Positions 1 through 10,937 of a stretch of DNA of 64,000 bases are shown here, piece after piece; the stretch's first letter is position 1; every line of letters starts with the position of its first letter. The notes beneath the pieces are model-generated. The model was given only the letters and a program-made list of their open reading frames with translations. It ran no database searches and was not told the DNA's origin. The position numbers and the translations under genes are program-made. Source of the DNA: Streptomyces sp. NBC_01723 (GTDB lineage Bacteria > Actinomycetota > Actinomycetes > Streptomycetales > Streptomycetaceae); contig NZ_CP109171.1 of NCBI RefSeq assembly GCF_036246005.1, forward strand, positions 5,878,001 to 5,942,000. Direction: 5' to 3'.

Positions 1-287
1 ATGCGGATGCCGGTCTGCAGTGTTTCCGCCCAGAGGGTGTGCGGACGATGTGCGAAGCTGCCGAACTGTTATGGCCTGGTTCGGCCGGGGTGAAACACTG
101 GGCAGGCTTCTTGTGAGGTCCGGGCAGGTGAATGCGCGCCGAGTGGGGTGGGCAGCAGCCTCTGGAGCGGGTCCGGTGAGCCGGGCCGGATCGCTCGGCA
201 TCATGGGAAGTACGCGGCAGTAACCGGTCCGCCGAGCGTGCGCGGCCGGGCACAGCAGTATTGGTCGACCCCTGCGGGAGGGACACA

Positions 288-3200
288 GTGGAGTCTGGCG
301 CAGCGACGCGGGCCACGAAGACGCGCGCGAAAGGCGGACAGTCCCTGAGTAACAAGGGCAAATCGCGGGGCGGCACTACGACGGTGGACACGGCCGCGTT
401 GAATCGTCTGCTCGCGGCGCTCGTCTCCATGCGTGAGGGAAACTTCCGCAAACGGCTGACGGTGTCCGGCGACGGCGTGATGTCCGAGATCGCGGCGGTC
501 TTCAACGAGGTGGCCGACCGCAACCTGCACCTCACGGGTGAGCTGGCGCGGGTGCGGCGCGTGGTCGGACGTGAGGGAAAACTCACCGAGCGGCTGGAGA
601 CCGGGGCCTGCGACGGTGCCTGGGCGACCGCGATCGACAACTCGAACGCGCTGGTCGACGATCTCGTGCGGCCCGTCTCCGAGGTCAGCCGGGTGCTGTC
701 GGCGGTGGCGGACGGTGATCTGTCGCCGCGCATGGAGCTGCGGACGCAGGTGGAGGAAGGGGCCGGGCAGCCGCTGCGCGGTGAGTTCCTCAAGGTCGGG
801 CGGACCGTGAACAACCTGGTCGACCAGTTGTCGACCTTCACGGACGAGGTCACGCGGGTGGCCAGCGAGGTCGGTACCGAGGGCAAGCTGGGCGGACAGG
901 CCCGGGTGCGCGGTATGTCCGGTTCGTGGAAGGACCTCACGGACTCCGTCAACACCATGGCGTACCGGCTCACCGCTCAGGTGCGGGACATCGCGCTGGT
1001 GACGACGGCGGTGGCCAAGGGCGACCTGTCGCGCAAGGTCACGGTGCACGTGGCCGGCGAGATGCTGGAGCTGAAGAACACCGTCAACACGATGGTGGAC
1101 CAGCTCTCGGCGTTCTCCTCCGAGGTGACGCGGGTGGCCCGTGAGGTGGGTACCGAGGGTGCCCTGGGCGGGCAGGCCCAGGTGCCGGGCGTGGCCGGGG
1201 TGTGGAAGGAGCTGACCGACTCCGTCAACACCATGGCCGGGAACCTGACGGCCCAGGTGCGGGAGATCTCGCACGTGACGACGGCGGTGGCCAACGGCGA
1301 CCTGTCGAAGAAGGTGACGGTGCCGGCCCGGGGCGAGGTCGCGCAGCTCGCCGAGACGATCAACCAGATGACCGAGACGCTGCGGATCTTCGCGGACGAG
1401 GTCACGCGCGTGGCCAACGAGACCGGTGGCGAGGGCCAGCTGGGCGGCCAGGCGAACGTGCCGGGTGCGGCCGGGATCTGGAAGGACCTGACGGACTCCG
1501 TCAACACCGTCTTCCGGAACCTGACCACTCAGGTGCGTGACATCGCCGCGGTGACGACGGCGGTGGCCAGTGGTGACCTGTCGCAGAAGGTCACCGTGGA
1601 CGTCGCCGGCGAGATGCTGGAGCTGAAGAACACCGTCAACACGATGGTGGACCAGCTCTCCAGCTTCGGTGCCGAGGTGACCCGGGTGGCCCGCGAGGTC
1701 GGGGTCGAGGGGGAGCTGGGCGGTCAGGCGCAGGTGCCGGGCGCGGCGGGGACGTGGAAGGACCTGACGGACTCCGTCAACACCGCGTTCCGCAACCTCA
1801 CCGGCCAGGTGCGCAACATCGCCCAGGTGACGACGGCGGTGGCCAACGGCGACCTGTCGCAGAAGGTCACCGTGGACGTCTCCGGCGAGATGCTCCAGTT
1901 GAAGAACACCGTCAACACCATGGTCGACCAGCTCTCCAGCTTCGCCGACCAGGTGACCCGGATGGCCCGGGACGTGGGCACGGAGGGCCGTCTCGGCGGT
2001 CAGGCCCGGGTCGACGGCGTGTCGGGGACCTGGAAGGAGCTGACGGACTCCGTCAACTCGATGGCGGGGAACCTGACCTCCCAGGTGCGCAACATCGCCC
2101 AGGTGACGACGGCGGTGGCGCGCGGTGACCTGTCCCAGAAGATCACCGTGGACGCGCGCGGGGAGATCCTGGAGCTGAAGAACACCATCAACACGATGGT
2201 CGACCAGTTGTCGTCCTTCGCGGAGCAGGTCACGCGTGTGGCCCGCGAGGTCGGCACGGAGGGCCGCCTCGGCGGTCAGGCCCAGGTGCCCGGGGTCGCC
2301 GGCGTCTGGCGCGACCTGACCGACTCGGTGAACGGCATGGCCGGCAACCTCACCGCGCAGGTGCGCAACATCGCGCAGGTCGCCACGGCGGTGGCGCGCG
2401 GTGACCTGTCCCAGAAGATCACCGTGGACGCGCGCGGGGAGATCCTGGAGCTGAAGAACACGCTGAACACGATGGTGGACCAGCTGTCGTCGTTCGCCCA
2501 GGAGGTCACGCGCGTCGCGCGCGAGGTGGGCACCGAGGGCATCCTCGGCGGCCAGGCGGAGGTGCAGGGTGTCTCCGGCACCTGGAAGGACCTCACGCAG
2601 TCGGTTAACGGCATGGCCAACAACCTGACCATGCAGGTCCGCAACATCGCCGAGGTCACCACGGCCGTGGCCAAGGGCGACCTGTCGAAGAAGATCACCG
2701 TCGACGCCAAGGGCGAGATCCTCGAACTCGTCACCACCGTCAACACGATGGTCGACCAGTTGTCGTCCTTCGCGGAGCAGGTCACGCGCGTGGCCCGTGA
2801 GGTCGGCACGGAGGGCATTCTCGGCGGCCAGGCGCACGTGCCCGGTGTCGTGGGCATCTGGAAGGACCTCAGCGACAACGTCAACCTGATGGCGAAGAAC
2901 CTCACCGTCCAGGTGCGGAACATCTCCCAGGTGGCCGCCGCCGTCGCCAACGGCGACCTGACGCGGACGGTGACGATCGAGGCGCGCGGTGAGGTCCACC
3001 AGCTGGCCGAGACGTTCAACACCATGGTGAAGACGCTGAGTTCGTTCGCCGAGCAGGTCACCAAGGTGGCCCGTGAGGTGGGCACGGACGGCATCCTCGG
3101 CGGGCAGGCGCACGTGCCGGGCGTGTCGGGTACGTGGAAGGACCTCACCGAGTCGGTGAACCAGATGGCGTCCAACCTGACCGGTCAGGTGCGCAACATC

Positions 3201-5759
3201 GCCATGGTCACCACCGCCATCGCCAAGGGCGACCTGACCAAGAAGATCGACATCGACGCGCGCGGCGAGATCCTGGAGCTGAAGACGACCATCAACACGA
3301 TGGTCGACCAGCTGTCGTCCTTCGCCGAGGAGGTCACCCGCGTGGCCCGCGAGGTGGGCACGGAGGGGCAGCTGGGCGGTCAGGCGCGCGTGCGGGACGT
3401 CGACGGCACCTGGCGGGACCTGACGGAGTCGGTGAACGAGATGGCCGGGAACCTGACCCGGCAGGTGCGCGCCATCGCGAGGGTGGCGACCGCGGTGACG
3501 CGCGGCGACCTGAACCTGAAGATCGACGTGGACGCCTCCGGCGAGATCTCCGAGCTTCAGGACTACATCAACAAGATGATCGCCAACCTCCGCGACACCA
3601 CGATCGCCAACAAGGAGCAGGACTGGCTCAAGGGCAACCTGGCCCGCATCTCGGGACTGATGCAGGGCCGCCGGGACCTCCAGGACGTCGCCTCGCTGAT
3701 CATGAGCGAGCTGACCCCGGTGGTCTCCGCGCAGCACGGGGCCTTCTTCCTCGCGATGCCCCTGGTCGTCGACGGCCAGGATCAGGCGGGCGCCCAGGAG
3801 GACCAGTACGAACTGCGCATGCTGGGGTCGTACGGCTACTCGATGGGGTCGATGCCCACGTCCTTCCGGCCGGGGGAGGCGCTGGTCGGCACGGCCGCCG
3901 AGGAGAAGCGCACGATCCTCGTGGAGAACGCGCCGAGCGGCTATCTGAAGATCTCCTCCGGGCTCGGGGAGGCCCCGCCCGCCCAGGTGATCGTCCTGCC
4001 GGTGCTGTTCGAGGGGCAGGTGCTCGGCGTGATCGAGCTGGCGTCCTTCACGCCGTTCACGCAGATCCAGAAGGACTTCCTCAACCAGATCGCCGAGATG
4101 ATCGCGACCAGCGTCAACACCATCTCCGTCAACACCAAGACGGAGGTGCTGCTGAGCCAGTCGCAGGAGCTGACCGAGCAACTGCGGGAGCGGTCCGAGG
4201 AGCTGGAGCAGCGGCAGAAGGCGCTGCAGTCGTCCAACGCCGAACTGGAGGAGAAGGCCGAGCTGCTGGCGCAGCAGAACCGCGACATCGAGGTGAAGAA
4301 CACCGAGATCGAGGAGGCGCGGCAGGTCCTGGAGGAGCGCGCCGAGCAACTGGCGGTCTCGATGCGCTACAAGAGCGAGTTCCTCGCCAACATGTCGCAC
4401 GAACTGCGTACGCCGCTCAACTCGCTGCTGATCCTGGCCAAGCTGCTCGCCGACAACGCCGACGCGAACCTGTCGCCCAAGCAGGTCGAGTTCGCCGAGA
4501 CCATCCACGGGGCCGGTTCCGACCTGCTCCAGCTCATCAACGACATCCTCGACCTGTCGAAGGTCGAGGCGGGCAAGATGGACGTCTCCCCGACGCGCAT
4601 CGCGCTCGTCCAGCTGGTCGACTACGTGGAGGCCACCTTCCGGCCGCTGACCGCGGAGAAGGGCCTGGACCTGTCGGTGCGGGTGTCGCCCGAGCTGCCC
4701 GCCACGCTGCACACCGACGAGCAGCGGCTGCTCCAGGTGCTGCGCAACCTGCTGTCCAACGCGGTGAAGTTCACCGACTCGGGGGCGGTCGAGCTGGTCA
4801 TCAGGCCGGCCCGGGACGACGTTCCGCAGGGCATCCGGGAGCAGTTGCTGGAGGCGGGTTCGATGACCGACCCGGACGCCGAGCTGATCGCGTTCTCCGT
4901 GAGCGACACCGGGATCGGGATCGCGGCCAGCAAGATGCGGGTGATCTTCGAGGCGTTCAAGCAGGCCGACGGCACCACCAGCCGCAAGTACGGCGGCACG
5001 GGCCTCGGGCTGTCCATCTCGCGGGAGATCGCGCAGTTGCTGGGCGGTGAGATCCACGCGCAGAGCGAGACGGGCCGTGGCTCGACGTTCACGCTCTACC
5101 TGCCGCTGCGCCCGAGCGAGCTGCCGTCGCACGGCTACCCGCAGCCCCTGCCGCCCGCCGGGGGAGGCGAGCTGCCGGCGGGCTCCGGGGCGACGGACGA
5201 GCGGCCGGAGACGGAGGCCGAGACGCCGGCCGAGGTGCGGTCGTACCAGGACTCGCAGAACGGTGCCGCGGCCCTGTTCCGGCGTCGTCGCCGCTCGGCG
5301 GAGACCGAGGAGCTGCCCGCGGTGCGGGAGCGGCAGCCGAGCCCCGAGCAGGAGACGACGCACTCCAGCCGCGGGATCCGGTTCGGCGGGCAGAAGGTGC
5401 TGATCGTCGACGACGACATCCGTAACGTGTTCGCGCTGACCAGCGTCCTGGAGCAGCACGGGCTGTCAGTGCTGTACGCGGAGAACGGGCGCGAGGGCAT
5501 CGAGGTGCTGGAGCAGCACGAGGACGTGGCGGTGGTCCTGATGGACATCATGATGCCCGAGATGGACGGGTACGCGACGACCACGGCGATCCGTCGGATG
5601 CCGCAGTTCGCCGGGCTGCCGATCATCGCGTTGACCGCCAAGGCGATGAAGGGAGACCGGGAGAAGGCGATCGAGTCGGGCGCCTCCGACTACGTGACGA
5701 AGCCGGTCGACCCCGATCACCTGTTGACGGTGATGCAGCAGTGGATGCGCGAGGAGTAG
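288..5759 (+). CDS. osaA: OsaA-type hybrid sensor histidine kinase with HAMP array, GAF, HisKA, HATPase and receiver
   Basis: The 1823-residue hybrid kinase is probably soluble, since I see no membrane segments. Residues about 40-185 hold divergent HAMP units. About ten near-identical 92-residue HAMP repeats follow, each carrying a GGQA motif and a [13 protein letters not shown] helix, up to about residue 1105. Next come a GAF domain (about 1120-1270), a long Glu/Gln-rich coiled coil, a HisKA domain with the phospho-acceptor His1371 in SHELRTPLN, a HATPase with GTGLGLSI, an acidic linker and a C-terminal receiver with Asp1753 in [12 protein letters not shown] chose GTG at 288 because GGGAGGG ends 5 nt upstream; an in-frame TTG at 261 has no such site. 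Family knowledge: OsaA of S. coelicolor takes part in osmotic adaptation with OsaB, and the HAMP array resembles fungal group III (Nik1/Os-1) kinases. The next gene is the orphan receiver osaB, its likely partner. Confidence 0.93.
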   Translation: MESGAATRATKTRAKGGQSLSNKGKSRGGTTTVDTAALNRLLAALVSMREGNFRKRLTVSGDGVMSEIAAVFNEVADRNLHLTGELARVRRVVGREGKLTERLETGACDGAWATAIDNSNALVDDLVRPVSEVSRVLSAVADGDLSPRMELRTQVEEGAGQPLRGEFLKVGRTVNNLVDQLSTFTDEVTRVASEVGTEGKLGGQARVRGMSGSWKDLTDSVNTMAYRLTAQVRDIALVTTAVAKGDLSRKVTVHVAGEMLELKNTVNTMVDQLSAFSSEVTRVAREVGTEGALGGQAQVPGVAGVWKELTDSVNTMAGNLTAQVREISHVTTAVANGDLSKKVTVPARGEVAQLAETINQMTETLRIFADEVTRVANETGGEGQLGGQANVPGAAGIWKDLTDSVNTVFRNLTTQVRDIAAVTTAVASGDLSQKVTVDVAGEMLELKNTVNTMVDQLSSFGAEVTRVAREVGVEGELGGQAQVPGAAGTWKDLTDSVNTAFRNLTGQVRNIAQVTTAVANGDLSQKVTVDVSGEMLQLKNTVNTMVDQLSSFADQVTRMARDVGTEGRLGGQARVDGVSGTWKELTDSVNSMAGNLTSQVRNIAQVTTAVARGDLSQKITVDARGEILELKNTINTMVDQLSSFAEQVTRVAREVGTEGRLGGQAQVPGVAGVWRDLTDSVNGMAGNLTAQVRNIAQVATAVARGDLSQKITVDARGEILELKNTLNTMVDQLSSFAQEVTRVAREVGTEGILGGQAEVQGVSGTWKDLTQSVNGMANNLTMQVRNIAEVTTAVAKGDLSKKITVDAKGEILELVTTVNTMVDQLSSFAEQVTRVAREVGTEGILGGQAHVPGVVGIWKDLSDNVNLMAKNLTVQVRNISQVAAAVANGDLTRTVTIEARGEVHQLAETFNTMVKTLSSFAEQVTKVAREVGTDGILGGQAHVPGVSGTWKDLTESVNQMASNLTGQVRNIAMVTTAIAKGDLTKKIDIDARGEILELKTTINTMVDQLSSFAEEVTRVAREVGTEGQLGGQARVRDVDGTWRDLTESVNEMAGNLTRQVRAIARVATAVTRGDLNLKIDVDASGEISELQDYINKMIANLRDTTIANKEQDWLKGNLARISGLMQGRRDLQDVASLIMSELTPVVSAQHGAFFLAMPLVVDGQDQAGAQEDQYELRMLGSYGYSMGSMPTSFRPGEALVGTAAEEKRTILVENAPSGYLKISSGLGEAPPAQVIVLPVLFEGQVLGVIELASFTPFTQIQKDFLNQIAEMIATSVNTISVNTKTEVLLSQSQELTEQLRERSEELEQRQKALQSSNAELEEKAELLAQQNRDIEVKNTEIEEARQVLEERAEQLAVSMRYKSEFLANMSHELRTPLNSLLILAKLLADNADANLSPKQVEFAETIHGAGSDLLQLINDILDLSKVEAGKMDVSPTRIALVQLVDYVEATFRPLTAEKGLDLSVRVSPELPATLHTDEQRLLQVLRNLLSNAVKFTDSGAVELVIRPARDDVPQGIREQLLEAGSMTDPDAELIAFSVSDTGIGIAASKMRVIFEAFKQADGTTSRKYGGTGLGLSISREIAQLLGGEIHAQSETGRGSTFTLYLPLRPSELPSHGYPQPLPPAGGGELPAGSGATDERPETEAETPAEVRSYQDSQNGAAALFRRRRRSAETEELPAVRERQPSPEQETTHSSRGIRFGGQKVLIVDDDIRNVFALTSVLEQHGLSVLYAENGREGIEVLEQHEDVAVVLMDIMMPEMDGYATTTAIRRMPQFAGLPIIALTAKAMKGDREKAIESGASDYVTKPVDPDHLLTVMQQWMREE
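842..3601 (+). repeat. about ten tandem 276-bp repeats inside osaA
   Basis: The DNA coding for the HAMP array repeats with a period of 276 bp (92 codons). The LGGQA-coding phrase recurs ten times, from about 891 to about 3374, nine steps averaging 276 bp. Blocks coding for [15 protein letters not shown] and [11 protein letters not shown] are almost identical at DNA level, so unequal recombination or gene conversion among units is likely. Copy number may vary between strains and short-read assemblies may collapse here. Confidence 0.9.
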
Positions 5760-6125
5760 TACGTTCGGGCACCGTGTCGTTGGTACGGAGGGGCACCTTC
5801 CGTGCGCCGCGTCCGGACAGTGTGCGAACGTGGGGTGTGCGTGAACGGCGGGAACCTCCGGGACCCGCGCGGAGTCGCTGACTCAGCGTGCCCGGAGCCG
5901 TGTAGAGGTGCGGGATTCGGGGAACCTTCTGGTCTCCCGCTGCGTTTCTGCTATGTGCACAGTGACATCACGGTGACAGGGTGTGGCGACAGGCGGGGTG
6001 CGGCTACGATGACCGGCACAAGGACGGGCGACGCAAGGGAGTCGTCCCCCGGGGTGGCACCCGCCGGTGCCGCGCCAAGTCCTGCGGACAGGGGAGGCCC
6101 CACGCCGGGGCGAGGAGGGCGGGCC
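5760..6125. other. 366-bp gap between osaA and osaB
   Basis: I see no convincing gene here. An open frame runs in phase into osaB from 5802, but it has unusual codon use and no ribosome site. A weak hairpin (ACGGA at 5785, TCCGT at 5799) follows the osaA stop. The 8-bp palindrome TGTGCACA lies near 5954, followed by two TGACA-type half sites, and a TACGAT hexamer at 6005-6010 could be a -10 element. The length of the gap suggests that osaB has its own promoter, but I cannot assign a -35 element or a sigma factor. Confidence 0.4.
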
Positions 6126-6800
6126 ATGGTGCAGAAGGCCAAGATCCTCCTGGTCGATGACCGGCCGGAGAATCTGCTGGCGCTGGAGGCGATCCTCTCG
6201 GCGCTCGATCAGACGCTGGTGCGGGCATCGTCCGGGGAGGAAGCGCTCAAAGCACTGCTCACGGACGACTTCGCGGTCATTCTGCTGGACGTCCAGATGC
6301 CGGGCATGGACGGTTTCGAGACCGCCGCGCACATCAAGCGACGGGAGCGGACCCGGGACATCCCGATCATCTTCCTCACCGCGATCAACCACGGTCCGCA
6401 CCACACCTTCCGCGGTTACGCGGCGGGCGCGGTGGACTACATCTCCAAGCCGTTCGACCCGTGGGTGCTGCGCGCGAAGGTCTCGGTCTTCGTCGAGCTG
6501 TACATGAAGAACTGCCAGCTGCGTGAGCAGGCGGCCCTGCTGCGGCTCCAGTTGGAGGGCGGCGACAAGGCCGCGGCCGGCGAGGCCAAGGAGCCTGCGG
6601 GGCTGCTCGCCGAGCTGTCGGCCCGGCTGGCGGCCGTGGAGGAGCAGGCGGAGGCGCTCTCCAAGCAGTTGGGCGACGAGTCCACGGACGCGGCGGCGGT
6701 GGCCACCGCGGCGCACCTGGAACGCAAGCTCACCGGACTGCGGAGGGCCCTGGACGCCCTGGAGCCCGGCACGTCCGGCGGTCAGCCCGCCGTCAACTGA
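6126..6800 (+). CDS. osaB: OsaB-type orphan response regulator (receiver plus coiled coil)
   Basis: This 224-residue protein is a receiver domain (residues 5-120) with the acidic pair at 11-12, phospho-acceptor Asp55 in ILLDVQMPGMDG, the conserved Thr in FLTAIN and Lys in ISKPFDP. The rest (about 125-215) is an Ala/Glu/Leu-rich coiled coil, and no DNA-binding domain is visible. ATG 6126 is preceded by GAGGAGG (6112-6118). Family knowledge: S. coelicolor OsaB is needed for osmoadaptation and acts downstream of the OsaA multi-HAMP kinase. Without an output domain it probably signals through protein contacts or as a phosphorelay intermediate; that last point is inference. Confidence 0.9.
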   Translation: MVQKAKILLVDDRPENLLALEAILSALDQTLVRASSGEEALKALLTDDFAVILLDVQMPGMDGFETAAHIKRRERTRDIPIIFLTAINHGPHHTFRGYAAGAVDYISKPFDPWVLRAKVSVFVELYMKNCQLREQAALLRLQLEGGDKAAAGEAKEPAGLLAELSARLAAVEEQAEALSKQLGDESTDAAAVATAAHLERKLTGLRRALDALEPGTSGGQPAVN

Positions 6801-6973
6801 GGCCCGCCGTGGGTCCGCCGCCGGGCGGCTCGCGAGCCCCGTGGTCCGGTCTGTGAGGACTTGTCAGGAGCTGCACCGGAGGCGTCAGTTCCGCAACTCG
6901 CTCCGGACGACACGAACGGGTGAAGCGGTAGGCGCACGTGTCGACCGCCGCCTCCCCCGGTAACCTCACACCT

Positions 6974-9721
6974 ATGGCCTCACGTCCCTCCGCAGCCAAG
7001 AAGCAGCCCGCGAAGAAGGCGGCCGCTCCCGCGAAGGGGCCGGTCAAGAAGGCCGCTGCCAAGAAGGCACCTCCGAAGAAGGCGCCCGCCAAGAAGGCCG
7101 TCGCGAAGAAGCCCGCGCCCAAACCGGCCCCGAGCCCCACCAGCGGTGTCTACCGCTTGGCGCGCGCGCTCTGGCTCGGCCTGGCGCATGGGGTCGGCGC
7201 CGTCTTCCGCGGCATAGGGCAGGGCGCCAAGAACCTCGACCCCGCCCACCGCAAGGACGGTTCCGCGCTGCTGCTGCTCGCCGTCGCCCTGATCGTCGCC
7301 GCGGGCACCTGGGCCGACCTCAAGGGCCCCGTCGGCGACCTCGTCGAGATCCTGGTGACCGGCGCCTTCGGCCGGCTGGACCTGCTCGTGCCGATCCTGC
7401 TCGGCGCCATCGCCGTGCGTCTGATCCGGCACCCCGAGAAGCCCGAGGCCAACGGGCGGATCGTGATCGGCCTGTCCGCGCTCGTCGTCGGCGTGCTCGG
7501 CCAGGTGCACATCGCGTGCGGCTCACCGGCCCGCGGCGAGGGCATGCAGGCCATAAGGGACGCCGGCGGGCTCATCGGCTGGGGCGCGGCCACCCCGCTG
7601 TCGTACACGATGACCGACGTCCTGGCCGTGCCGCTGCTCGCGCTGCTCACCGTCTTCGGGCTGCTGGTCGTCACCGCCACACCGGTGAACGCCATTCCGC
7701 AGCGGCTGCGCCAGCTCGGCGTGCGGCTCGGCGTGGTCGACGACCCCGACGCGGACGCGTTCACCGACGACGACGAGCGCTACGACGACCAGTGGCGCGA
7801 GGCGCTGCCCGAGCGGACCCGCAGGCGCGGGGGAGCGCCCGCCGAGCCGTACGACCCGGACGCGGCCGAGCAGGAGGTGCTGAGCAGGCGCCGCGGCAGG
7901 CCCCGCCGGTCCGCCGTGCCGCAGCCCGAGATGAACCGGCCGATGGACGCCGTGGACGTCGCCGCGGCCGCCGCCGCCGCGCTCGACGGCGCCGTCATGC
8001 ACGGAATGCCGCCGTCGCCGCTGGTCGCCGACCTCACCCAGGGCGTCAGCCCCGGGGACCGCGAGTCGACGACGCCGACTCCGACGCCCGTGCCGGCCGC
8101 GCGCCCACAGCCGGGCAAGCTCAAGAAGGACCCCGCCAAGTCCGCCGAGCCCGCGACGCCGGGCGCCGTCCCCGACCTCACCAAGACGCCGTTGCCGCAG
8201 GAGCGTGACCTGCCGCCGCGCGCCGAGCAGCTCCAGCTCTCCGGCGACATCACCTACTCCCTGCCGGCCCTCGACCTCCTCACGCGCGGTGGCCCCGGCA
8301 AGGCGCGCAGCGCCGCCAACGACGCCATAGTGGACTCGCTGACCACCGTCTTCACCGAGTTCAAGGTCGACGCCCGGGTCACCGGCTTCACCCGCGGCCC
8401 GACGGTGACCCGCTACGAGGTCGAGCTGGGCCCCGCCGTCAAGGTCGAGCGGATCACCGCGCTGACCAAGAACATCGCGTACGCCGTCGCCAGTCCCGAC
8501 GTGCGGATCATCAGCCCGATCCCCGGCAAGTCCGCGGTCGGCATCGAGATCCCCAACACCGACCGGGAGATGGTCAACCTCGGCGACGTACTGCGCCTCG
8601 CCGAGTCCGCCGAGGACGACGACCCGATGCTGGTCGCCTTCGGCAAGGACGTCGAGGGCGGCTACGTCATGCACTCGCTGGCGAAGATGCCGCACATGCT
8701 CGTCGCGGGTGCCACCGGCTCCGGCAAGTCGTCCTGCATCAACTGCCTGATCACCTCGATCATGATGCGGGCGACGCCGGAGGACGTCCGCATGATCCTG
8801 GTCGACCCCAAGCGCGTCGAGCTGACCGCGTACGAGGGCATCCCGCACCTGATCACGCCGATCATCACCAACCCGAAGCGCGCCGCCGAGGCCCTCCAGT
8901 GGGTCGTGCGCGAGATGGACCTGCGCTACGACGACCTCGCCGCCTACGGCTACCGGCACATCGACGACTTCAACCGCGCGGTGCGCGAGGGCAAGGCCAA
9001 GCCGCCCGAGGGCAGCGAGCGCGAACTCCAGCCCTACCCGTACCTGCTGGTGATCGTGGACGAGCTGGCCGACCTGATGATGGTGGCGCCGCGCGACGTC
9101 GAGGACGCGATCGTGCGGATCACGCAGCTCGCGCGGGCGGCCGGCATCCACCTGGTGCTCGCCACCCAGCGGCCCTCCGTGGACGTCGTCACCGGCCTGA
9201 TCAAGGCCAACGTGCCCTCCCGGCTCGCCTTCGCCACCTCCTCGCTCGCCGACTCGCGGGTCATCCTCGACCAGCCCGGCGCCGAGAAGCTGATCGGCAA
9301 GGGCGACGGCCTCTTCCTGCCCATGGGCGCGAACAAGCCGACCCGTATGCAGGGCGCGTTCGTGACCGAGGAGGAGGTCGCGGCCGTCGTCCAGCACTGC
9401 AAGGACCAGATGGCGCCCGTCTTCAGGGACGACGTCACCGTGGGGACCAAGCAGAAGAAGGAGATCGACGAGGACATCGGCGACGACCTCGACCTGCTGT
9501 GCCAGGCGGCCGAGCTGGTCGTCTCCACCCAGTTCGGGTCGACCTCCATGCTCCAGCGCAAGCTGCGCGTCGGCTTCGCCAAGGCGGGGCGGCTGATGGA
9601 CCTGATGGAGTCGCGGAGCATCGTCGGACCGAGCGAAGGCTCAAAGGCTCGTGACGTTCTTGTGAAGCCTGATGAGCTGGACGGAGTGCTCGCCGTGATC
9701 CGGGGGGAGTCTGAAGGGTAG
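6974..9721 (+). CDS. ftsK: DNA translocase FtsK/SpoIIIE
   Basis: A 915-residue septal DNA pump that moves chromosomes out of closing division septa. It begins with a Lys/Ala-rich histone-like tail (KKA repeats, residues 8-45), then about four membrane segments (roughly 90-255), an acidic/proline-rich linker, and the RecA-like motor with Walker A GATGSGKSS near residue 579 and Walker B LVIVDELADLM. The C-terminal gamma winged helix that reads polarity sequences is present (STSMLQRKLRVGFAKAGRLM). The start is uncertain. ATG 6974 lies 7 nt after TAACCT (6961-6966) and fits a leaderless mRNA; an in-frame GTG at 6938 would add 12 residues. It follows osaB and precedes the RodZ-like gene. Confidence 0.95.
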   Translation: MASRPSAAKKQPAKKAAAPAKGPVKKAAAKKAPPKKAPAKKAVAKKPAPKPAPSPTSGVYRLARALWLGLAHGVGAVFRGIGQGAKNLDPAHRKDGSALLLLAVALIVAAGTWADLKGPVGDLVEILVTGAFGRLDLLVPILLGAIAVRLIRHPEKPEANGRIVIGLSALVVGVLGQVHIACGSPARGEGMQAIRDAGGLIGWGAATPLSYTMTDVLAVPLLALLTVFGLLVVTATPVNAIPQRLRQLGVRLGVVDDPDADAFTDDDERYDDQWREALPERTRRRGGAPAEPYDPDAAEQEVLSRRRGRPRRSAVPQPEMNRPMDAVDVAAAAAAALDGAVMHGMPPSPLVADLTQGVSPGDRESTTPTPTPVPAARPQPGKLKKDPAKSAEPATPGAVPDLTKTPLPQERDLPPRAEQLQLSGDITYSLPALDLLTRGGPGKARSAANDAIVDSLTTVFTEFKVDARVTGFTRGPTVTRYEVELGPAVKVERITALTKNIAYAVASPDVRIISPIPGKSAVGIEIPNTDREMVNLGDVLRLAESAEDDDPMLVAFGKDVEGGYVMHSLAKMPHMLVAGATGSGKSSCINCLITSIMMRATPEDVRMILVDPKRVELTAYEGIPHLITPIITNPKRAAEALQWVVREMDLRYDDLAAYGYRHIDDFNRAVREGKAKPPEGSERELQPYPYLLVIVDELADLMMVAPRDVEDAIVRITQLARAAGIHLVLATQRPSVDVVTGLIKANVPSRLAFATSSLADSRVILDQPGAEKLIGKGDGLFLPMGANKPTRMQGAFVTEEEVAAVVQHCKDQMAPVFRDDVTVGTKQKKEIDEDIGDDLDLLCQAAELVVSTQFGSTSMLQRKLRVGFAKAGRLMDLMESRSIVGPSEGSKARDVLVKPDELDGVLAVIRGESEG

Positions 9722-9819
9722 GAAATCGTGGGCCAAGGATTCCGCCGACGGAGGGCCGGGACGGCCGGGTGGCCGATCGTGACTCACCCGTTAGGGATCA
9801 TTGAGCAACCGTTTCCCCA

Positions 9820-9831
9820 TGACGTACGTCA
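9820..9831. promoter_or_regulatory. 12-bp perfect palindrome between ftsK and the RodZ-like gene
   Basis: TGACGTACGTCA is a perfect 12-bp palindrome in the 261-bp gap, 152 bp before the next start codon. Its size and symmetry suit a dimeric regulator, but I do not recognise the owner. Confidence 0.35.
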
Positions 9832-9910
9832 ACTTGAGGGAAGTGACAACAGGTAGTCCACCATCGGGATGCCGGGCCATTCGGATGGCGTAAAGGGTCG
9901 TACCGCCCGG

Positions 9911-9941
9911 TTGCCCGACCCGTTCGCAACCCCCCTAGACT
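9911..9941 (+). promoter_or_regulatory. possible promoter of the RodZ-like gene
   Basis: TTGCCC (9911-9916) and TAGACT (9936-9941) are separated by 19 bp, with the start codon 42 nt further on. The -10 is good; the spacer is longer than ideal. Confidence 0.4.
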
Positions 9942-9982
9942 GAAGTCCAGCACAGGCGGCTAAACGCTCGAAAGGCGCCCCC

Positions 9983-10846
9983 GTGTCCAACGGCAACTCC
10001 CCTGAAGACGAGCGTCCGATCGAAGACGTTTCCCCAGACGTTACTGAACACGTCTCCGAGGAAACCCGCCCCTCCGTCGGCCGTGCCCTCCAGCAGGCGC
10101 GGATCGCCGCCGGGTTGACCGTCGACGACATCACCACCGCCACCCGCGTCCGGATCGCCATCGTGCACGCCATCGAGGCGGACGACTTCGCGCCCTGCGG
10201 CGGCGACGTCTACGCGCGCGGTCACATCCGCACCCTGGCCAAGGCCGTCGGGCTCGACCCGGCCGAGCTGCTCGCGCAGTTCGACGACGCGCACGGCGGC
10301 CGCCCGGCGCCGACCCCCGCCGCCCCCCTCTTCGAGGCGGAACGTATCCGTCCGGAGCGCCGCGGACCCAACTGGACCGCCGCCATGGTCGCCGCGATCG
10401 TCGCGGTGATCGGCTTCGTCGGGTTCACGTTCGCCAAGGGCGGCGACGACGGCGGCAACGAGGCGAGCGTCGCCGAGGGCGCCCAGCCCTCGACCGGCGG
10501 CTCCGCCTCGGCAGGCGCCAAACCTAAGAAGCCGGCCGATCCCAAGCCGGAACCCTCCGACAGCGCCATCGCCGCCGCGCCCCGCGACAAGGTGACCGTC
10601 AAGGTCAGCGCCGTCGAGGGACGCAGCTGGATCTCCGCGAAGGACCACAACGGCCGGCTGCTCTTCGACGGGCTCCTCGAACAGGGCGACTCGAAGACCT
10701 TCCAGGACAACGAGAAGGTCAACCTCGTCCTCGGCGACGCCGGCGTCATCCAGCTGTACGTCAACGGCAAGAAGATCGAGGACGACTTCCGGCCGGGCTC
10801 CGTGGAGCGCCTGACCTACACGAAGGGCGACCCGCAGGTCGGATAG
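9983..10846 (+). CDS. RodZ-like membrane protein with helix-turn-helix domain
   Basis: The 287-residue protein has an N-terminal XRE/RodZ-type helix-turn-helix (about residues 30-100: [18 protein letters not shown], then AIEADDF and [16 protein letters not shown]). One membrane helix follows (about 134-152), then a Ser/Ala/Pro/Lys-rich linker and a C-terminal DUF4115-type beta domain ([15 protein letters not shown], then [31 protein letters not shown]). This is the RodZ layout, which in rods links MreB to the membrane. Streptomyces have MreB for spore-wall synthesis, so a morphogenetic role is plausible. GTG 9983 follows a weak AAAGG. The position between ftsK and rimO is conserved in streptomycetes as far as I recall. 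Confidence 0.85.
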   Translation: MSNGNSPEDERPIEDVSPDVTEHVSEETRPSVGRALQQARIAAGLTVDDITTATRVRIAIVHAIEADDFAPCGGDVYARGHIRTLAKAVGLDPAELLAQFDDAHGGRPAPTPAAPLFEAERIRPERRGPNWTAAMVAAIVAVIGFVGFTFAKGGDDGGNEASVAEGAQPSTGGSASAGAKPKKPADPKPEPSDSAIAAAPRDKVTVKVSAVEGRSWISAKDHNGRLLFDGLLEQGDSKTFQDNEKVNLVLGDAGVIQLYVNGKKIEDDFRPGSVERLTYTKGDPQVG

Positions 10847-10870
10847 GGGACCCGGGGAACGAGTCGGTAC

Positions 10871-10896
10871 GGGGTTGGCCGGGATCGGCCAACCCC
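10871..10896 (+). terminator. terminator after the RodZ-like gene
   Basis: GGGGTTGGCC (10871-10880) and GGCCAACCCC (10887-10896) form a perfect 10-bp stem with a 6-nt loop, 24 nt after the stop codon. It lacks a T tract, as is usual in this genus, and lies just upstream of the likely rimO promoter. Confidence 0.8.
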
Positions 10897-10937
10897 GTCG
10901 ACATGGGCTGTCGGCGGGACGAAGTAGTCTTGAGCCC

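Noticed and set aside
1..287. Possible genes before osaA
   Set aside because: Short frames there have no ribosome site or family match. In related genomes osaC lies next to osaA, but I see no coding start for it in this window.
201..5459. Very long open frame on the minus strand opposite osaA
   Set aside because: It is a shadow of the repetitive, GC-rich osaA frame. Its translation is His/Arg/Leu/Asp-rich with no recognisable domain, while the plus strand codes for a complete kinase.
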